A stretch of 64,000 nt of DNA from Marinobacter oulmenensis (GCF_014201735.1 NZ_JACHFE010000005.1:1-64000); one strand, 5' to 3'; numbered from the stretch's first letter, positions 45,941-55,828 are shown. The notes: a model not told the origin generated them from the sequence alone. Numbers and translations are program-made.

Positions 45941-46708
45941 TCAGCCGGTGACCGGCTCCGGCAGGCGGGCGCCTTTCGGTGGACGGTCAATCAGCGGGCA
46001 GTTGGCGCACAAAGGCATGTCCGGCAGGCGATAGCGGATACAGCAGTACCGCCGCTGCCGCAGTGTTTCCCGGTCCTCGCCCCGCTCGACATAACGCACC
46101 GGATTGGCCAGCGGGTTGGTCCGGCCGTCGCCACGGATTTCCGTGCGCACCAGAGCCTGGCCATCGGCCAGCATGGACTCCGGCAGGCCCAGGCCCCCCA
46201 GCGCTCCGATCAGCCACTCCAGATAATTGGCGGCGTTGTTCCAGAGTACCTTGCGGGAGATCTTCACTTCCCGGTTCCAGCCGTCAATCATCGGCTCCAG
46301 GTTCTGGTCCAGCAGTTCGTGGAAACGCTCAAAGGGATCCGTCGGCGCCTCACTGAAAGCGCTCCCTTCGTCAGGCAATCGGAAGGACTCCGGCACACCA
46401 CCTTCTCCCAGGATGACCTCGATCCGGTCCAGGTTGACCGGCAGTTCCCGCCCAAGCACGAGGTTGGCGGCCACCACCGGCACCATCAGCCGCACAAAAT
46501 AGTAGCGTGACCAAAGCGACATCAGCGCCCGGCGATCATCACCGGGCTGGAACTGGCGATACGTCTCCAGCAGGTTTTCCACGCCCTCCGGGGTCGTCAG
46601 TTCGCGACCGGGCACACCCGGACGATCGTCCTGACCCGGCAGGACAAGCACATCCCGGTAATGCTCAAAATCCCCGACAAACAGCGGGGCAAGGGCGGGT
46701 ATACTCAT
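45941..46708 (-). CDS. fhuF: FhuF-like siderophore-iron reductase
   Basis: Cytoplasmic ferric-siderophore reductase of 255 residues. The C-terminus carries the FhuF [2Fe-2S] motif: two adjacent cysteines, then CxxC, in YCCIRYRLPDMPLCANCPL. It releases iron as Fe2+ from hydroxamate siderophores. The ATG at 46708 is likely, though its ribosome site is weak; a TTG start at 46738 is possible. It is encoded just downstream of the TonB receptor. Confidence 0.9.
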   Translation of the reverse strand: MSIPALAPLFVGDFEHYRDVLVLPGQDDRPGVPGRELTTPEGVENLLETYRQFQPGDDRRALMSLWSRYYFVRLMVPVVAANLVLGRELPVNLDRIEVILGEGGVPESFRLPDEGSAFSEAPTDPFERFHELLDQNLEPMIDGWNREVKISRKVLWNNAANYLEWLIGALGGLGLPESMLADGQALVRTEIRGDGRTNPLANPVRYVERGEDRETLRQRRYCCIRYRLPDMPLCANCPLIDRPPKGARLPEPVTG

Positions 46709-46783
46709 AAACACATCGGCACTGTTGAATGACTCCAACCAGTGTACACCCTCTCCGGGGGTTAACCGGAGAGGGTGTCAGGG

Positions 46784-48976
46784 TCAGAAGCTGTATTTCA
46801 GGGTTGCTGTCACGTTCCGCGGCTCACCGTAGGAGTACTGGTTGTAGAAGCCGACCTGACTGTAGTACTTCTCATCCAGCAGGTTGTCCACATTGACCTG
46901 GGCCGACAGTTCCGGTGTGAACTGATAGCGGGCCATCAGGCTCACCAGGCTGTAGGCGCCCTGCTCCAGGCGTTCGTCTTCAGAGCTGACCGGATTGCTC
47001 ACCTCTTTGTAACCCTCGCTGAACCAGGTCACGCCACCGCCGATGGTCAGCGGGCGCAGCGTGTTCTGGAACTGGTAGCGGGTAAACAGCTTCAGTGACC
47101 GGCGGGGGAACTCGGTGTTCGCCTCATCGCCATCCTGATCACGGGCAGAGAACACAGACAGCCCGGCACTGACCTCCCAGCCCGGCGCCACCTGGCCGGC
47201 TACGTCAATCTCGTAGCCATCGCTTTCCACACCTTCCTGGCCGCGATAGTAGGCCACGGTTCCACCATTGCCGTCAGGCTGGGTGCCGGCCTGGGTTGCC
47301 ACATTGTCCTGCTCGATACGGAACAGGGCCAGGGAGGCGTTCAGGCGACCTTCATAGAACTCGCCTTTCAGACCCATTTCGTAGGTCTGACCACTGATCG
47401 GATCCAGCGCCTCGCCGTCGATATCGAAACTGTCCTGGGGGTTGAAGATGTCCGTATAGCTGGCGTACGCGGAGACTTCTTCGTTCAGGTCCAGAATCAG
47501 GCCACCGTAGGGCGTAAACACGTCATTGTGTTCGTAGCCAAACGGGCCCTGCCAGGTCTGGCCGTCAATTTCATAACTGGCCAGGCGACCACCAAGTACG
47601 GCTGTCAGGTTATCCGCCAGGGACAGCCGGGTAACCGCGTAGAAGCTGTCTTCGGTGGTGTCGCGGGCGTCGGCAATGCTGGTGGCACCCCAGACCGGCT
47701 CGGGATAGCTGCCGTCCCAGGTATTGAAGTTGCCCGGCGGAGTGTTGGTGCTGGCATGGCCAATGGATTCGAAATCCATGTCACTGTGAATATAGCCAAA
47801 GGCCAATTCATGCTCTCGGCCCGCCAGTTGGAAGGGACCGGAGGTGGACAAAGTGATGGTGTCCTGAACCCGCTCGGTCAGGTAATAGGAGGTAGAACGC
47901 CCCATTCCCAGACCGGTCACCCGGTCCGGCTGACCGCTGAGATACAGCAGTTTCATGTCACCGTCGGTTTCGGACCGATCATACCGGGCTTCCACGCTCC
48001 AGCCATTGGCGAAGCGATGGTTCAGGGTGGCGAAATAACCGGTATCCTCGGAGGCCCAGTAGGTCCAGTCGGCGGCGGTGGTCTTGTCACGATCCCAGTC
48101 GGTGCGGCTGCCATCGGTGTACCAGGGCGGCAACCCACCCCAGGTGGAGCCGGAAGGATCGTTATCCTGGTAGCTGACACCCAGACTCAGGGTGGTGGCG
48201 TCTGTGAGGTCTGCATCCACCACGCCATAAAACACGGACTGCTCATCCTCCAGCAGGTCCTGGTAGGAATCTGCCTGCTTGTAGTTGGCGACGATACGGC
48301 CACGTACCGAGCCGCTGCTGTTAAGCGGCGTGGTAACGTCGGCGGTGGTGCTGTAGGTACTCCAGCGACCGCCGGATACTGAGATATCACCGGTCAGCTC
48401 GCGACTGTCGGCATGCTTGCGGACCAGGTTGATGGCCGCCGCAGGGTTGCCGAAACCCGTGGTCAGGCCGGTGGCACCGCGCACCACTTCGACATGGTCA
48501 TACATGACCATGCTGCGCTGGGTTTCGCCAGCCGACCAGCCCGGACGCCAGCTGGTAGGCACACCATCAACCATCAGGTTGCCGATCTCGAACCCCCGGG
48601 CGTTGAAGCGGGCCCGGGAGGTATCGTACTGGCGGCTGTGCAGCCCCGTGACGGTTTTCACCACATCTGTCACGTCCTCCAGATTGCGGTCCTCAATCTG
48701 CTGACGGGACACGACACTGACCGACTGGGGTGTTTCCCGGATGGACATCGACAACGGCGTCGCCGTGCGCATCACTTCGGTGGTATAGGAGTCGGAATTC
48801 TCGGTGCTGCGGCGCTCGCCGTCCGCTGTCACCTCAATGGCCTCCAGGGTGGTGGGGCTGGAAACTTCTCCATCAGAGCCATCCGTCGATTCCTGGGCAA
48901 AGCCTGGCATGCTGGCCAGGGACAAGGCGATGGCCACTGAGAGCGCTGTCCGTCGTGCAGTCAAGGGTTGTGTCAC
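46784..48976 (-). CDS. TonB-dependent ferric-siderophore receptor
   Basis: Outer-membrane receptor of 730 residues. A signal peptide (about 1-27, ending GFA) is followed by a plug domain with RETPQSVSVVSRQQIEDRNL and VRGATGLTTGFGNPAAAINLVRK, then a 22-strand barrel ending with aromatic LKYSF. It resembles FhuE/FoxA-type hydroxamate siderophore receptors. I chose the GTG at 48976, which follows GAGGA and yields a clean signal peptide; the TTG at 49015 would add a basic leader. A Fur-box candidate lies just upstream. Confidence 0.93.
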   Translation of the reverse strand: MTQPLTARRTALSVAIALSLASMPGFAQESTDGSDGEVSSPTTLEAIEVTADGERRSTENSDSYTTEVMRTATPLSMSIRETPQSVSVVSRQQIEDRNLEDVTDVVKTVTGLHSRQYDTSRARFNARGFEIGNLMVDGVPTSWRPGWSAGETQRSMVMYDHVEVVRGATGLTTGFGNPAAAINLVRKHADSRELTGDISVSGGRWSTYSTTADVTTPLNSSGSVRGRIVANYKQADSYQDLLEDEQSVFYGVVDADLTDATTLSLGVSYQDNDPSGSTWGGLPPWYTDGSRTDWDRDKTTAADWTYWASEDTGYFATLNHRFANGWSVEARYDRSETDGDMKLLYLSGQPDRVTGLGMGRSTSYYLTERVQDTITLSTSGPFQLAGREHELAFGYIHSDMDFESIGHASTNTPPGNFNTWDGSYPEPVWGATSIADARDTTEDSFYAVTRLSLADNLTAVLGGRLASYEIDGQTWQGPFGYEHNDVFTPYGGLILDLNEEVSAYASYTDIFNPQDSFDIDGEALDPISGQTYEMGLKGEFYEGRLNASLALFRIEQDNVATQAGTQPDGNGGTVAYYRGQEGVESDGYEIDVAGQVAPGWEVSAGLSVFSARDQDGDEANTEFPRRSLKLFTRYQFQNTLRPLTIGGGVTWFSEGYKEVSNPVSSEDERLEQGAYSLVSLMARYQFTPELSAQVNVDNLLDEKYYSQVGFYNQYSYGEPRNVTATLKYSF

Positions 48977-49016
48977 ACTACTGATCCTCTTTTGGGGGGC
49001 CACTTTACAGAACAAG

Positions 49017-49058
49017 CATCATTATCAATTGTTAATGAGAATGTATCACATTCTTAAT
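49017..49058. promoter_or_regulatory. Fur-box candidate before the receptor gene
   Basis: The region is AT-rich with overlapping GATAAT-like hexamers. AGAATGTATCACATTCT (49038-49054) is a perfect 7-3-7 inverted repeat, and CATTATCAATTG lies beside it. It is located between the receptor start and the end of the binding-protein gene, where Fur would regulate the receptor. Confidence 0.6.
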
Positions 49059-49998
49059 TCTCTGATAAAGTACCGCTTCCCCACTGTTCACGAATCAACG
49101 CGGTCATCTGCTGCATGAGAATCCTGGCCGAGAGCGGCCCCCCAAAGGACCAGTAGCGACTGGGCAGGAAACCGGCGTCGTGATTCCGGGCAACCGGCAG
49201 GGCCCGCCAGAGCGGTGACTCAAACATGGCGTTCCCCCGGAAGTCACCGATAAACATCAGATGCAGGTCCGGAATCCGGGCCAGTTCGTGGACCTCAATG
49301 CGCTGATGTATGGTCGCCCCGTCCCGCAGGGGCCAGGGATTGCTTCCCCCCAGTCGGTTGGCCAGGCTGACCACCAAGGTCTGCTCATTGGAGACGATAA
49401 ACAGCCCCTGATCCGGTAGCGGATACAGGACCGCCAGCGGCTTTCCTTCAACCCCAGCAAGACGGGCTACCCGCCGCCCCTCGGCAATGCTCCGGTCCAG
49501 GTTGCTGAGCACCTGCTCGGCCTTGGCTTCGCGCCCGGTCAGGCGAGCCAGATGGCGCAGCATATCGGCGCCCTGCTCTATCGCGTCCCGCTTAGACGGT
49601 GTCATGGCCACCCGGTAAAGAAGGGTCGGCGCCAGTGAATCGAGCCGCTCAAACAGCCCGGAGTGAAGACTGGAGGTACCAATCACCAGATCCGGCTCCA
49701 GCCGGACCAGCCGCTCCAGGTTTGGCTGCTGGCTGGTGCCCAGCGACACACTGCCCTCCAGCCGTTCCCCCAAAGGCCGGCCCTGGCTCTGGTAGGATTC
49801 CAGACCACCAACACCGACCGGCACAATGCCCAGCGACAACAACATTTCCGTCGTGATGTCTTCGAGGCTGACAATCCGCAGCGGCTGACCCTGCAACCTT
49901 TCTGACTGACGAAACACCACGCTTTCGGACGCCCACCCCTGCCCCGGCAGGCAGAGGGAGGCCAGCAGCAATGTCAAAAAGCAGGCACGCAGATTCAT
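49054..49998 (-). CDS. iron-siderophore ABC transporter, binding protein
   Basis: Periplasmic type III binding protein of 314 residues (FhuD/FepB-like). The signal peptide is about residues 1-23. The family pattern includes PLRIVSLEDITTEMLLSLGIVPVGV, LERLVRLEPDLVIGTS and a long backbone helix. ATG 49998 has GGGAG before it, inside the sequence after the permease stop; an upstream ATG at 50013 is less suited. It supplies the FhuB-type permease encoded directly before it. Confidence 0.9.
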   Translation of the reverse strand: MNLRACFLTLLLASLCLPGQGWASESVVFRQSERLQGQPLRIVSLEDITTEMLLSLGIVPVGVGGLESYQSQGRPLGERLEGSVSLGTSQQPNLERLVRLEPDLVIGTSSLHSGLFERLDSLAPTLLYRVAMTPSKRDAIEQGADMLRHLARLTGREAKAEQVLSNLDRSIAEGRRVARLAGVEGKPLAVLYPLPDQGLFIVSNEQTLVVSLANRLGGSNPWPLRDGATIHQRIEVHELARIPDLHLMFIGDFRGNAMFESPLWRALPVARNHDAGFLPSRYWSFGGPLSARILMQQMTALIREQWGSGTLSEN

Positions 49999-50009
49999 GA
50001 TGGCTCCCT

Positions 50010-52043
50010 TCATGACCGGCCCAGATAGGTTCGGCTGAGCAGGTACAGAAACACCGGCCCGCCAATGGTCGCTGTCATGATGCCCAAGGGCAGGTCCAGC
50101 GGTGCCAGCAGACGCTGACCACCTACATCGGCCAGCATCAACAGCACCGCCCCCATCAGGGGTGTCACAATCAGCCGGTCCCGGTAGTGATAGAACCCCA
50201 GCAGCCTGACGGCATGAGGCACCAGCAAGCCAACAAAGGCGACGGGGCCCAATACACTGACGGCGGCAGCGATCAGCAGGCTGGCCAGCACCAGCAGCAT
50301 CAGGCGTTTGCCCGCCGCGCCGACACCAAGGCTGTCGGCAACACCGTCCCCCAGCGCCAACAGGTCCATCCAGCGTCTGGCCAGTACCGCCAGGCTCAGC
50401 CCCAGCACCAGCCACGGCAGAAGGGCCATGGCATCCGACCAGGTAGCGCCATAACTGCTACCGGACATCCAGGTGAGTGCCAGGGTGACATTCAGGCTGT
50501 AAAAACCGATCAACAGACTGATGGCCCCGGATGCCATACCGGTCAGGGCGAAGCCGGTCAGGATCAGCCGCAACGGCTCCAGGTTGTGACGGACATTGAG
50601 CAGAACCACCAACGCCAGTGCCAGCGCCGCACCCATCCAGGCAAAAGGCAGGCGCCAGGCCACACCCAGCTCCGGCATCAGCAACAGACTGGCCAGCACT
50701 GCCAGGGCCGACACCTGACTGACCCCGAGCACTCCCGGGCTGGCCAGGGGGTTGCGGGTCACCGCCTGCAGTATCAGCCCGGCCGTGGCAAACAGCGCGC
50801 CGCCTGCGGCATCCACCAGCAACCGGGGCAAACGCAGCTCTGCCAGTTGCCAGGCCAGGGGCTGGCCCTGCCACACCCCGGTCAGCAGGGACAAGCCATC
50901 AACGCCCGTCAGGCCAAAACCCAGTACAAGGACCAGGGACACCAGCAGGATCATGACCATGACCGACAAAGGCACGCGCAGGGAAGGCACGCCCGTCATG
51001 GCATGGGCGCCCAGCCCACCCCCACCGGTAGCGGCACTGGCAAACCGGAGGAGCAGGATCACCGCCAGGCCCCCGAGCACCGCCGACAAGGTGGCCAGGG
51101 GTAACTCGATCACGTCGGCCAACGCCGCAACCACCACATCCGCTGCCAGCGTCAGGACCGCTCCCCAGAGCGTTGCAAGCGGCAGCAACCGGGAAGGCCA
51201 GCGCACACCGAAGCCATAACGCACCAGGTTCGGCGCCACCAGACCGATAAAGCCAAGGGGGCCCGCCACATTAATCGCCAGGGCGGTAATCACCGTGCCA
51301 ACCATGATCACCAGCGCCTTGAACAGGCGCGGCGACAGACCGAGGCTCTGGCGCTGGGGGTCGTCCAGCAGGGCCATGTTCAGAAGCCGGCGCAGCAGGA
51401 ACAACAGCACCAGGAGGGGTGGCATGAGCCAGAGGGCCGGCTGCAGCCGGCCCCAGCCAAACTGGCTCAGTGACCCGGTATCCCAGATCGACAGCACCAT
51501 GGCCACGTATTGGTTCAGACTGAGGAAAAGTGTGATTAGCGCATACAGCAACTGGGCCATGGCCAGGCCCGCCAGCACCAGACGCAACGGCGTGGTACGG
51601 CTGCCGCCGGCCAGGGCAAAGGTCAGGGTAGCCGCCAGAATGCCGCCAACCAGAATCAACGGCAGACCGAAGGCGGCCGGTAGCATCAGGCCAAGAATGA
51701 CCCCGAACTGGGCCCCGGCGGTAATGCCAAGCAGATCCGGAGACACCAGGGGGTTGCGGGTGACCAGTTGCATCAGGGTTCCGGCAACCGCCAGACCGGC
51801 CCCGACCAGAATACCGGCCACAACCCGGGGCATCTGGGACCACCAGAGCAACAGGCCTTCCATGTCGGGGTTTGTCTGCAGGGGCGCCAGCCAACTGTCC
51901 AGGTCAGGCCAGGCAAAACGGAGGGTACCCTGCCAGGTGGACAGGGCCAGCAAAAGGAGCAGACCTATACCGGTGGCCAGCCGGGTGCGTTGGCCATCGG
52001 TGCCGGACGACACCGCAAACGGGGCGGGCAATGCTCGGTTCAC
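50010..52043 (-). CDS. fhuB: FhuB-like fused iron-siderophore permease
   Basis: Inner-membrane permease of 677 residues made of two fused FecCD domains (about 1-335 and 350-677), each with about ten helices. Both halves keep the TRNPLASPxxLG motif (TRNPLVSPDLLG in the first half, TRNPLASPGVLG in the second) and the GPLGFIGLVAPNLVR / GPVAFVGLLVPHAVR pair that contacts the ATPase. This is the FhuB layout. The needed ATPase (FhuC) is not in the window. The binding-protein gene follows after 11 bases. Confidence 0.92.
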   Translation of the reverse strand: MNRALPAPFAVSSGTDGQRTRLATGIGLLLLLALSTWQGTLRFAWPDLDSWLAPLQTNPDMEGLLLWWSQMPRVVAGILVGAGLAVAGTLMQLVTRNPLVSPDLLGITAGAQFGVILGLMLPAAFGLPLILVGGILAATLTFALAGGSRTTPLRLVLAGLAMAQLLYALITLFLSLNQYVAMVLSIWDTGSLSQFGWGRLQPALWLMPPLLVLLFLLRRLLNMALLDDPQRQSLGLSPRLFKALVIMVGTVITALAINVAGPLGFIGLVAPNLVRYGFGVRWPSRLLPLATLWGAVLTLAADVVVAALADVIELPLATLSAVLGGLAVILLLRFASAATGGGGLGAHAMTGVPSLRVPLSVMVMILLVSLVLVLGFGLTGVDGLSLLTGVWQGQPLAWQLAELRLPRLLVDAAGGALFATAGLILQAVTRNPLASPGVLGVSQVSALAVLASLLLMPELGVAWRLPFAWMGAALALALVVLLNVRHNLEPLRLILTGFALTGMASGAISLLIGFYSLNVTLALTWMSGSSYGATWSDAMALLPWLVLGLSLAVLARRWMDLLALGDGVADSLGVGAAGKRLMLLVLASLLIAAAVSVLGPVAFVGLLVPHAVRLLGFYHYRDRLIVTPLMGAVLLMLADVGGQRLLAPLDLPLGIMTATIGGPVFLYLLSRTYLGRS

Positions 52044-52113
52044 GTCAAATCCTGCTGCTGGAGGGGATCTCAGGCCGGGAAGGACGCACCTTAATCAACA
52101 ATTGCCGAATTGT

Positions 52114-52138
52114 AAATGATAATGCGTTGCATTATTTT
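52114..52138. promoter_or_regulatory. Fur-box candidate before fhuB
   Basis: AATGATAATGCGTTGCATTATT (key stretch 52115-52136) contains ATAATGC-GTT-GCATTAT, a perfect 7-3-7 inverted repeat in the Fur style. It lies about 75-95 bases upstream of the fhuB start. Confidence 0.75.
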
Positions 52139-52152
52139 CAGTGTAAATGGCC

Positions 52153-53031
52153 TCACCCCAGATGCAGGGCAAACACCAGACTCAGTGAGATCAGCAACGA
52201 CATCGGGATGGTCAGGGCAATGTCCTGGGCCGGTCCCTGATAACGCACCGCCAGCACGTAACTCATCACCGCCACCGGCATGGCGCACTGGACCAGGAAA
52301 ACCTGCCCCATCAGCCCCTCCAGGGGCCAGAACAGCAACAACAACCAGGCCACCGCCATGCCGCCCAGGGGCCGGTAGGCACTGAATGCCAGGGGCCGGA
52401 GCAGGTCTTTGCCACCCGAGAGTTTGAGATTGGCAATGGAACTGCCCAGCTGCATCAGCATGATCGGCACCGTGATTGAGCCGAGCATATCCAGCGTGGA
52501 CATCACCGGCCCGGGCAGACTGACCTCCGTTGCCAGCAGCACCGCGCCCACCAGCAGAGCCAGGACCGGGCCATTACGCAGTATGGCCCCGAACGAAAAC
52601 CGGCTGGACAGACAGCCGACGCCAAGCGTGAAATGGCTGACCTGAATTACCGAGGACACCACCACCGCCAGACCCAGCGACTGGGGCCCGAACAATGCAA
52701 AACAGACCGGCACGCCGGTATTCCCGGTGTTCGGGTGCACCAGCGCCGGCAGATAGGAGCGCACCGGCAGGCCCACCACTTTCAGCACCAGCGCGGTCAC
52801 CGCGGCCATCAGCACCAGCCAGAGCACGGTAATAGCAACCAGTTCCCCCATCTGGAACAGATCCATGTCCATGCTCAGTACCGAGTGAAGCAACAATGCC
52901 GGAATGCCCACCGTCGTGACCAGCCCGGACAGGGCGCGCCCATCAAAAAAATCGGTCTTACGGCCAAGCACGGCGCCCAGGACAATCAGGGACACCAAAG
53001 GGACGAGCGCTTGAGACAACTGCTGGATCAT
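52153..53031 (-). CDS. AEC-family transporter
   Basis: Auxin-efflux-carrier-family membrane protein of 292 residues with ten predicted helices in two repeats; relatives move malate, malonate or other organic acids. Typical segments are PALVHPNTGNTGVPVCFALFG with the conserved Asn-Pro in the broken helix, and VQCAMPVAVMSYVLAVRY in the second repeat. It is an isolated gene next to the iron cluster; nothing suggests a role in iron uptake. Confidence 0.88.
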   Translation of the reverse strand: MIQQLSQALVPLVSLIVLGAVLGRKTDFFDGRALSGLVTTVGIPALLLHSVLSMDMDLFQMGELVAITVLWLVLMAAVTALVLKVVGLPVRSYLPALVHPNTGNTGVPVCFALFGPQSLGLAVVVSSVIQVSHFTLGVGCLSSRFSFGAILRNGPVLALLVGAVLLATEVSLPGPVMSTLDMLGSITVPIMLMQLGSSIANLKLSGGKDLLRPLAFSAYRPLGGMAVAWLLLLFWPLEGLMGQVFLVQCAMPVAVMSYVLAVRYQGPAQDIALTIPMSLLISLSLVFALHLG

Positions 53032-53144
53032 GAAGGGACACTGCCGTTTAGATGACTGGGCCGACGTAGCCAGGGTTTAATACTGGCATAAGTCTACACC
53101 CGATAAGACCATTTCGGTATGAGCAGCGCGTTAAGACCTCGGGG

Positions 53145-53753
53145 TCAGTCCAGGGGGAATACCTTTCCCCCGGAAGCCGGATAAACCCAGCGCCGGATCA
53201 CAATGACCGTAATCAGAACCAGGCAACCAGCGCCGGTAGCGGCAGGGAACAGCACGGTCGTCACCGAGAAATGCTCCAGGGCCGCAATCGCCAGCAGGTT
53301 CCGGGTTGCGAACAGCAGGTAGAAACGTAGCTGTTCCTCAAACGGCGCATGGAATGACTTGCGAATGGTGGGGCCAAACCCGAGAACATCAATGGTGGTC
53401 AACACCAGTACCGCCCAGAGCGGATCCGATGTCAGATACCATAACGGCAGCGACGACATGGCCAGGGAAAAGAACCACCAGTCGGTGCGGGTAATGGAAT
53501 GATCTTTCGTCGTGCGGTAGGCCAACAGCGCAACAAATACCGCGATACCACCGGACACCCCGATTGGCCAGGCTCCCACGCCGGCATTTCCCTGAAGTTG
53601 CGCCAGGAAGACCACAAACGTTGTTGACCCCCAGATCACCCAGGAAAACACATGTGGCCGGGTTTTGCCCTGCAGGATCGACCCTATGTACGGGCCGAAA
53701 GCAACAAAGGTCAGTATGATCGCCGAAACACTGAGAATCTCCCGCCAGGGCAT
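53145..53753 (-). CDS. six-helix membrane protein, unknown
   Basis: Protein of 202 residues with about six to seven hydrophobic segments. The sequence contains proline-, tryptophan- and serine-containing loops (PHVFSWVIWGSTT), loosely like PQ-loop or SWEET-type repeats, but no family can be named. ATG 53753 has GGAGG six bases upstream. The alternative GTG at 53759 overlaps the preceding gene's stop, so it is translationally coupled to the 108-residue membrane protein. Confidence 0.75.
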   Translation of the reverse strand: MPWREILSVSAIILTFVAFGPYIGSILQGKTRPHVFSWVIWGSTTFVVFLAQLQGNAGVGAWPIGVSGGIAVFVALLAYRTTKDHSITRTDWWFFSLAMSSLPLWYLTSDPLWAVLVLTTIDVLGFGPTIRKSFHAPFEEQLRFYLLFATRNLLAIAALEHFSVTTVLFPAATGAGCLVLITVIVIRRWVYPASGGKVFPLD

Positions 53754-53755
53754 GG

Positions 53756-54082
53756 TCACCCTCCCCCGTCATCCACCAGCCCCAGGCGTACTGCGCTCCA
53801 GATCGCCAATGGCCAGAATACGGAGTTGATGAAGTCTCCCAGGCTATCCTGCCAGTCCCAGTAGCCGAACACCCGGAAGTCGTCCCGCATATCCAGCAAC
53901 TCACCCAGGATGGCCACCGCCATCACGATCAGTACTGGCAGGAAAGAGCGCAGGGACTTCCGGAAAATCACCGCCGCCACCAGAAACACGGCGAGCCCCA
54001 CACAGATATGCAGGGCATCCCGGGACAGGCCCGTGGTGGTTACCAGATACAGTTTGGTCGCCTGAAACAGTGACGTCTCCAT
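53756..54082 (-). CDS. small VanZ-like membrane protein
   Basis: Membrane protein of 108 residues with three helices. The polar motif GELLDMRDDFRVFGYWDW then DSLGDFINSVFWP, with Asp and Asn inside the last helix region, resembles VanZ-like proteins. The function is not known. It is encoded immediately before, and coupled to, the six-helix protein. Confidence 0.7.
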   Translation of the reverse strand: METSLFQATKLYLVTTTGLSRDALHICVGLAVFLVAAVIFRKSLRSFLPVLIVMAVAILGELLDMRDDFRVFGYWDWQDSLGDFINSVFWPLAIWSAVRLGLVDDGGG

Positions 54083-54151
54083 GAAACCTCTGCGCGTGGG
54101 TGGGATGACAAAGCACCGATTCTAGCAAAGACTGCCGGAAGGCTCCGCAGT

Positions 54152-54844
54152 TTAGCCGCCAGCCAGCCATTGAAAGGATCGGGTCAGAAACCGGGTGGCA
54201 TCCTGACGCACGATACAGCCATGGGCCATCACCAGTCTCTGTGGCTGCCAGTCCATGATGACAGCAAAACTACGCCGGGCCTGTGATTTGTGAAAAACAA
54301 AACTCAGCCGCCAGTCCAGCGGCATCTTCCCGTGCGGCGCCATAATCCCGGTTGCCCTCGCCACGATGCGCTGCCAGGGCTTAAAGCTTTGTTCCGGAAA
54401 GTTCTCAACCAGGTCTGCCACAATGAGCGTCCGGGAAGGTTTGTGGAAAAACACACACTCTTCCATGACCGGTGAGCCCGCGAACAGAACCTGGTCTATT
54501 GTACCCGCCCAGGGCCAGGGGCCGTCGCCATCCAGAGAGCCCCGGAAGTTCAGGTCGTCACGTTTTCGGATAACGCCGGGCGTTCCGTAACACAAGGCCT
54601 CCGGGTATCGTGACTGCCACTCTGACAGAAACAGGTGATGTAACCGATTGGGTGCAATCAGGTAGCGCACCGGGCCCAGCGTCGCTAACTGCTCACCAAT
54701 CCTGTCGGTCAGCTTGATGGGGCTGTGCACCCAAAGCCCGCCGTCCGGCAAGCGGATCACGATCATTCGGGTGGTATAGGGAAGCCCCATGAAGGGCACG
54801 GCATCACCGTCGAAAATCCAGAGCTGATCCGCCTCCTGCAACAT
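54152..54844 (-). CDS. DUF4336 protein
   Basis: Protein of 230 residues matching DUF4336, a family with a metallo-beta-lactamase-like outline. The HSPIKLTDRIGEQLATLGPVRYLIAPNRLHH segment (about 40-70) has the shape and histidines of that fold; ETLFFHK-like FFHKPSRTLIVADLVENF follows. It was probably once a hydrolase-type fold, with an unknown reaction. It is 12 bases after the AraC gene on the same strand, so the two may be co-transcribed. Confidence 0.8.
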   Translation of the reverse strand: MLQEADQLWIFDGDAVPFMGLPYTTRMIVIRLPDGGLWVHSPIKLTDRIGEQLATLGPVRYLIAPNRLHHLFLSEWQSRYPEALCYGTPGVIRKRDDLNFRGSLDGDGPWPWAGTIDQVLFAGSPVMEECVFFHKPSRTLIVADLVENFPEQSFKPWQRIVARATGIMAPHGKMPLDWRLSFVFHKSQARRSFAVIMDWQPQRLVMAHGCIVRQDATRFLTRSFQWLAGG

Positions 54845-54856
54845 GCGCCCTGTCCC

Positions 54857-55786
54857 TCAGCCAACTTCAATCGCCACCGTCGAGCGCATCACCGCCCGGT
54901 CTTTGCCGGGAGGAGCGCCGAACAGTTTGCGGTAATCACGGCTGAACTGGGACGGGCTTTCATAGCCCACCTGGTAGCCGACACTGGCCACATCCTGATT
55001 GGCCAATAGCATGCGCCGGGCCTCCTGCAGACGCACCTGTTTCTGGAACTGCACCGGTGACAACTGCGTAATTGCCTTGAAGTGCCGGTGAAACGAGGCC
55101 GGACTCATGCTGGCCATGGCCGCCAGGTCCGCCACCGGCACCGGTTGCGGATAGTGGGCCCGCATCCAGGCCGTCACCTGGCCGATCCGGGCGGTCTCAC
55201 TGTCTTTGTTGCCGGTCTGCTGAAGTGCCGGCCCCAGACTGGAACGCAACAGACGCCAGCAGATTTCACGCCTCACCATGGGCTCCAGCACCGGCCGGTC
55301 CATAGGGTGATCCAGCAACTCCAGCAGGCGGGTGAGAGGATCGTACAGTTCTTCCGGCACCCCGGCGGTGGCCAGCGCCACCTGACCCGGGCCCCGATAC
55401 TTCATCTCCGGGTGTTCCACCAGCAACTCGGAAATCATCACCGGATCAATGGACAGGCTCATGGCCAGGTAGGGTTGGTTCGCGCTGGCTTCGATAATAC
55501 GTGAACTGACCGGAACATTGACCGAAGCAAACAGGCACTCGCCCTGGCGATAGTGAAAGGCACTGTCGCCAACGGCACTGGTTTTGGCACCCTGCAGCAC
55601 CACGCAGAACGACGTTTCATACAACGCCCGGATGGTACCGCTGGGTTGATCAGCGCGAGTCAGCCGCAGGCCCTCGATCACGCCTTCCGGCCCGTGGGCC
55701 GACCATTGCCGCATCGCCAGATTCCGCAGGCGAACGATGGCCGGAGGGTCACAGGGCATCACATCCACACTGGAACGGGTAGTCAC
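54857..55786 (-). CDS. AraC-family transcription regulator
   Basis: Regulator of 309 residues with an AraC_N-type cupin effector domain (about 25-180, TRADQPSGTIRALYETSFCVVLQGAK) and a double helix-turn-helix at the C-terminus (VADLAAMASMSPASFHRHFK and VGYQVGYESPSQFSRDYRKLFG). It diverges from the aldo/keto reductase gene with an inverted-repeat pair in between and probably activates it. DUF4336 follows in the same direction. Confidence 0.92.
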   Translation of the reverse strand: MTTRSSVDVMPCDPPAIVRLRNLAMRQWSAHGPEGVIEGLRLTRADQPSGTIRALYETSFCVVLQGAKTSAVGDSAFHYRQGECLFASVNVPVSSRIIEASANQPYLAMSLSIDPVMISELLVEHPEMKYRGPGQVALATAGVPEELYDPLTRLLELLDHPMDRPVLEPMVRREICWRLLRSSLGPALQQTGNKDSETARIGQVTAWMRAHYPQPVPVADLAAMASMSPASFHRHFKAITQLSPVQFQKQVRLQEARRMLLANQDVASVGYQVGYESPSQFSRDYRKLFGAPPGKDRAVMRSTVAIEVG

Positions 55787-55828
55787 AGCAATCTCCTGAG
55801 CAGGGTTTCAGAACCAACAAGGATGCGC

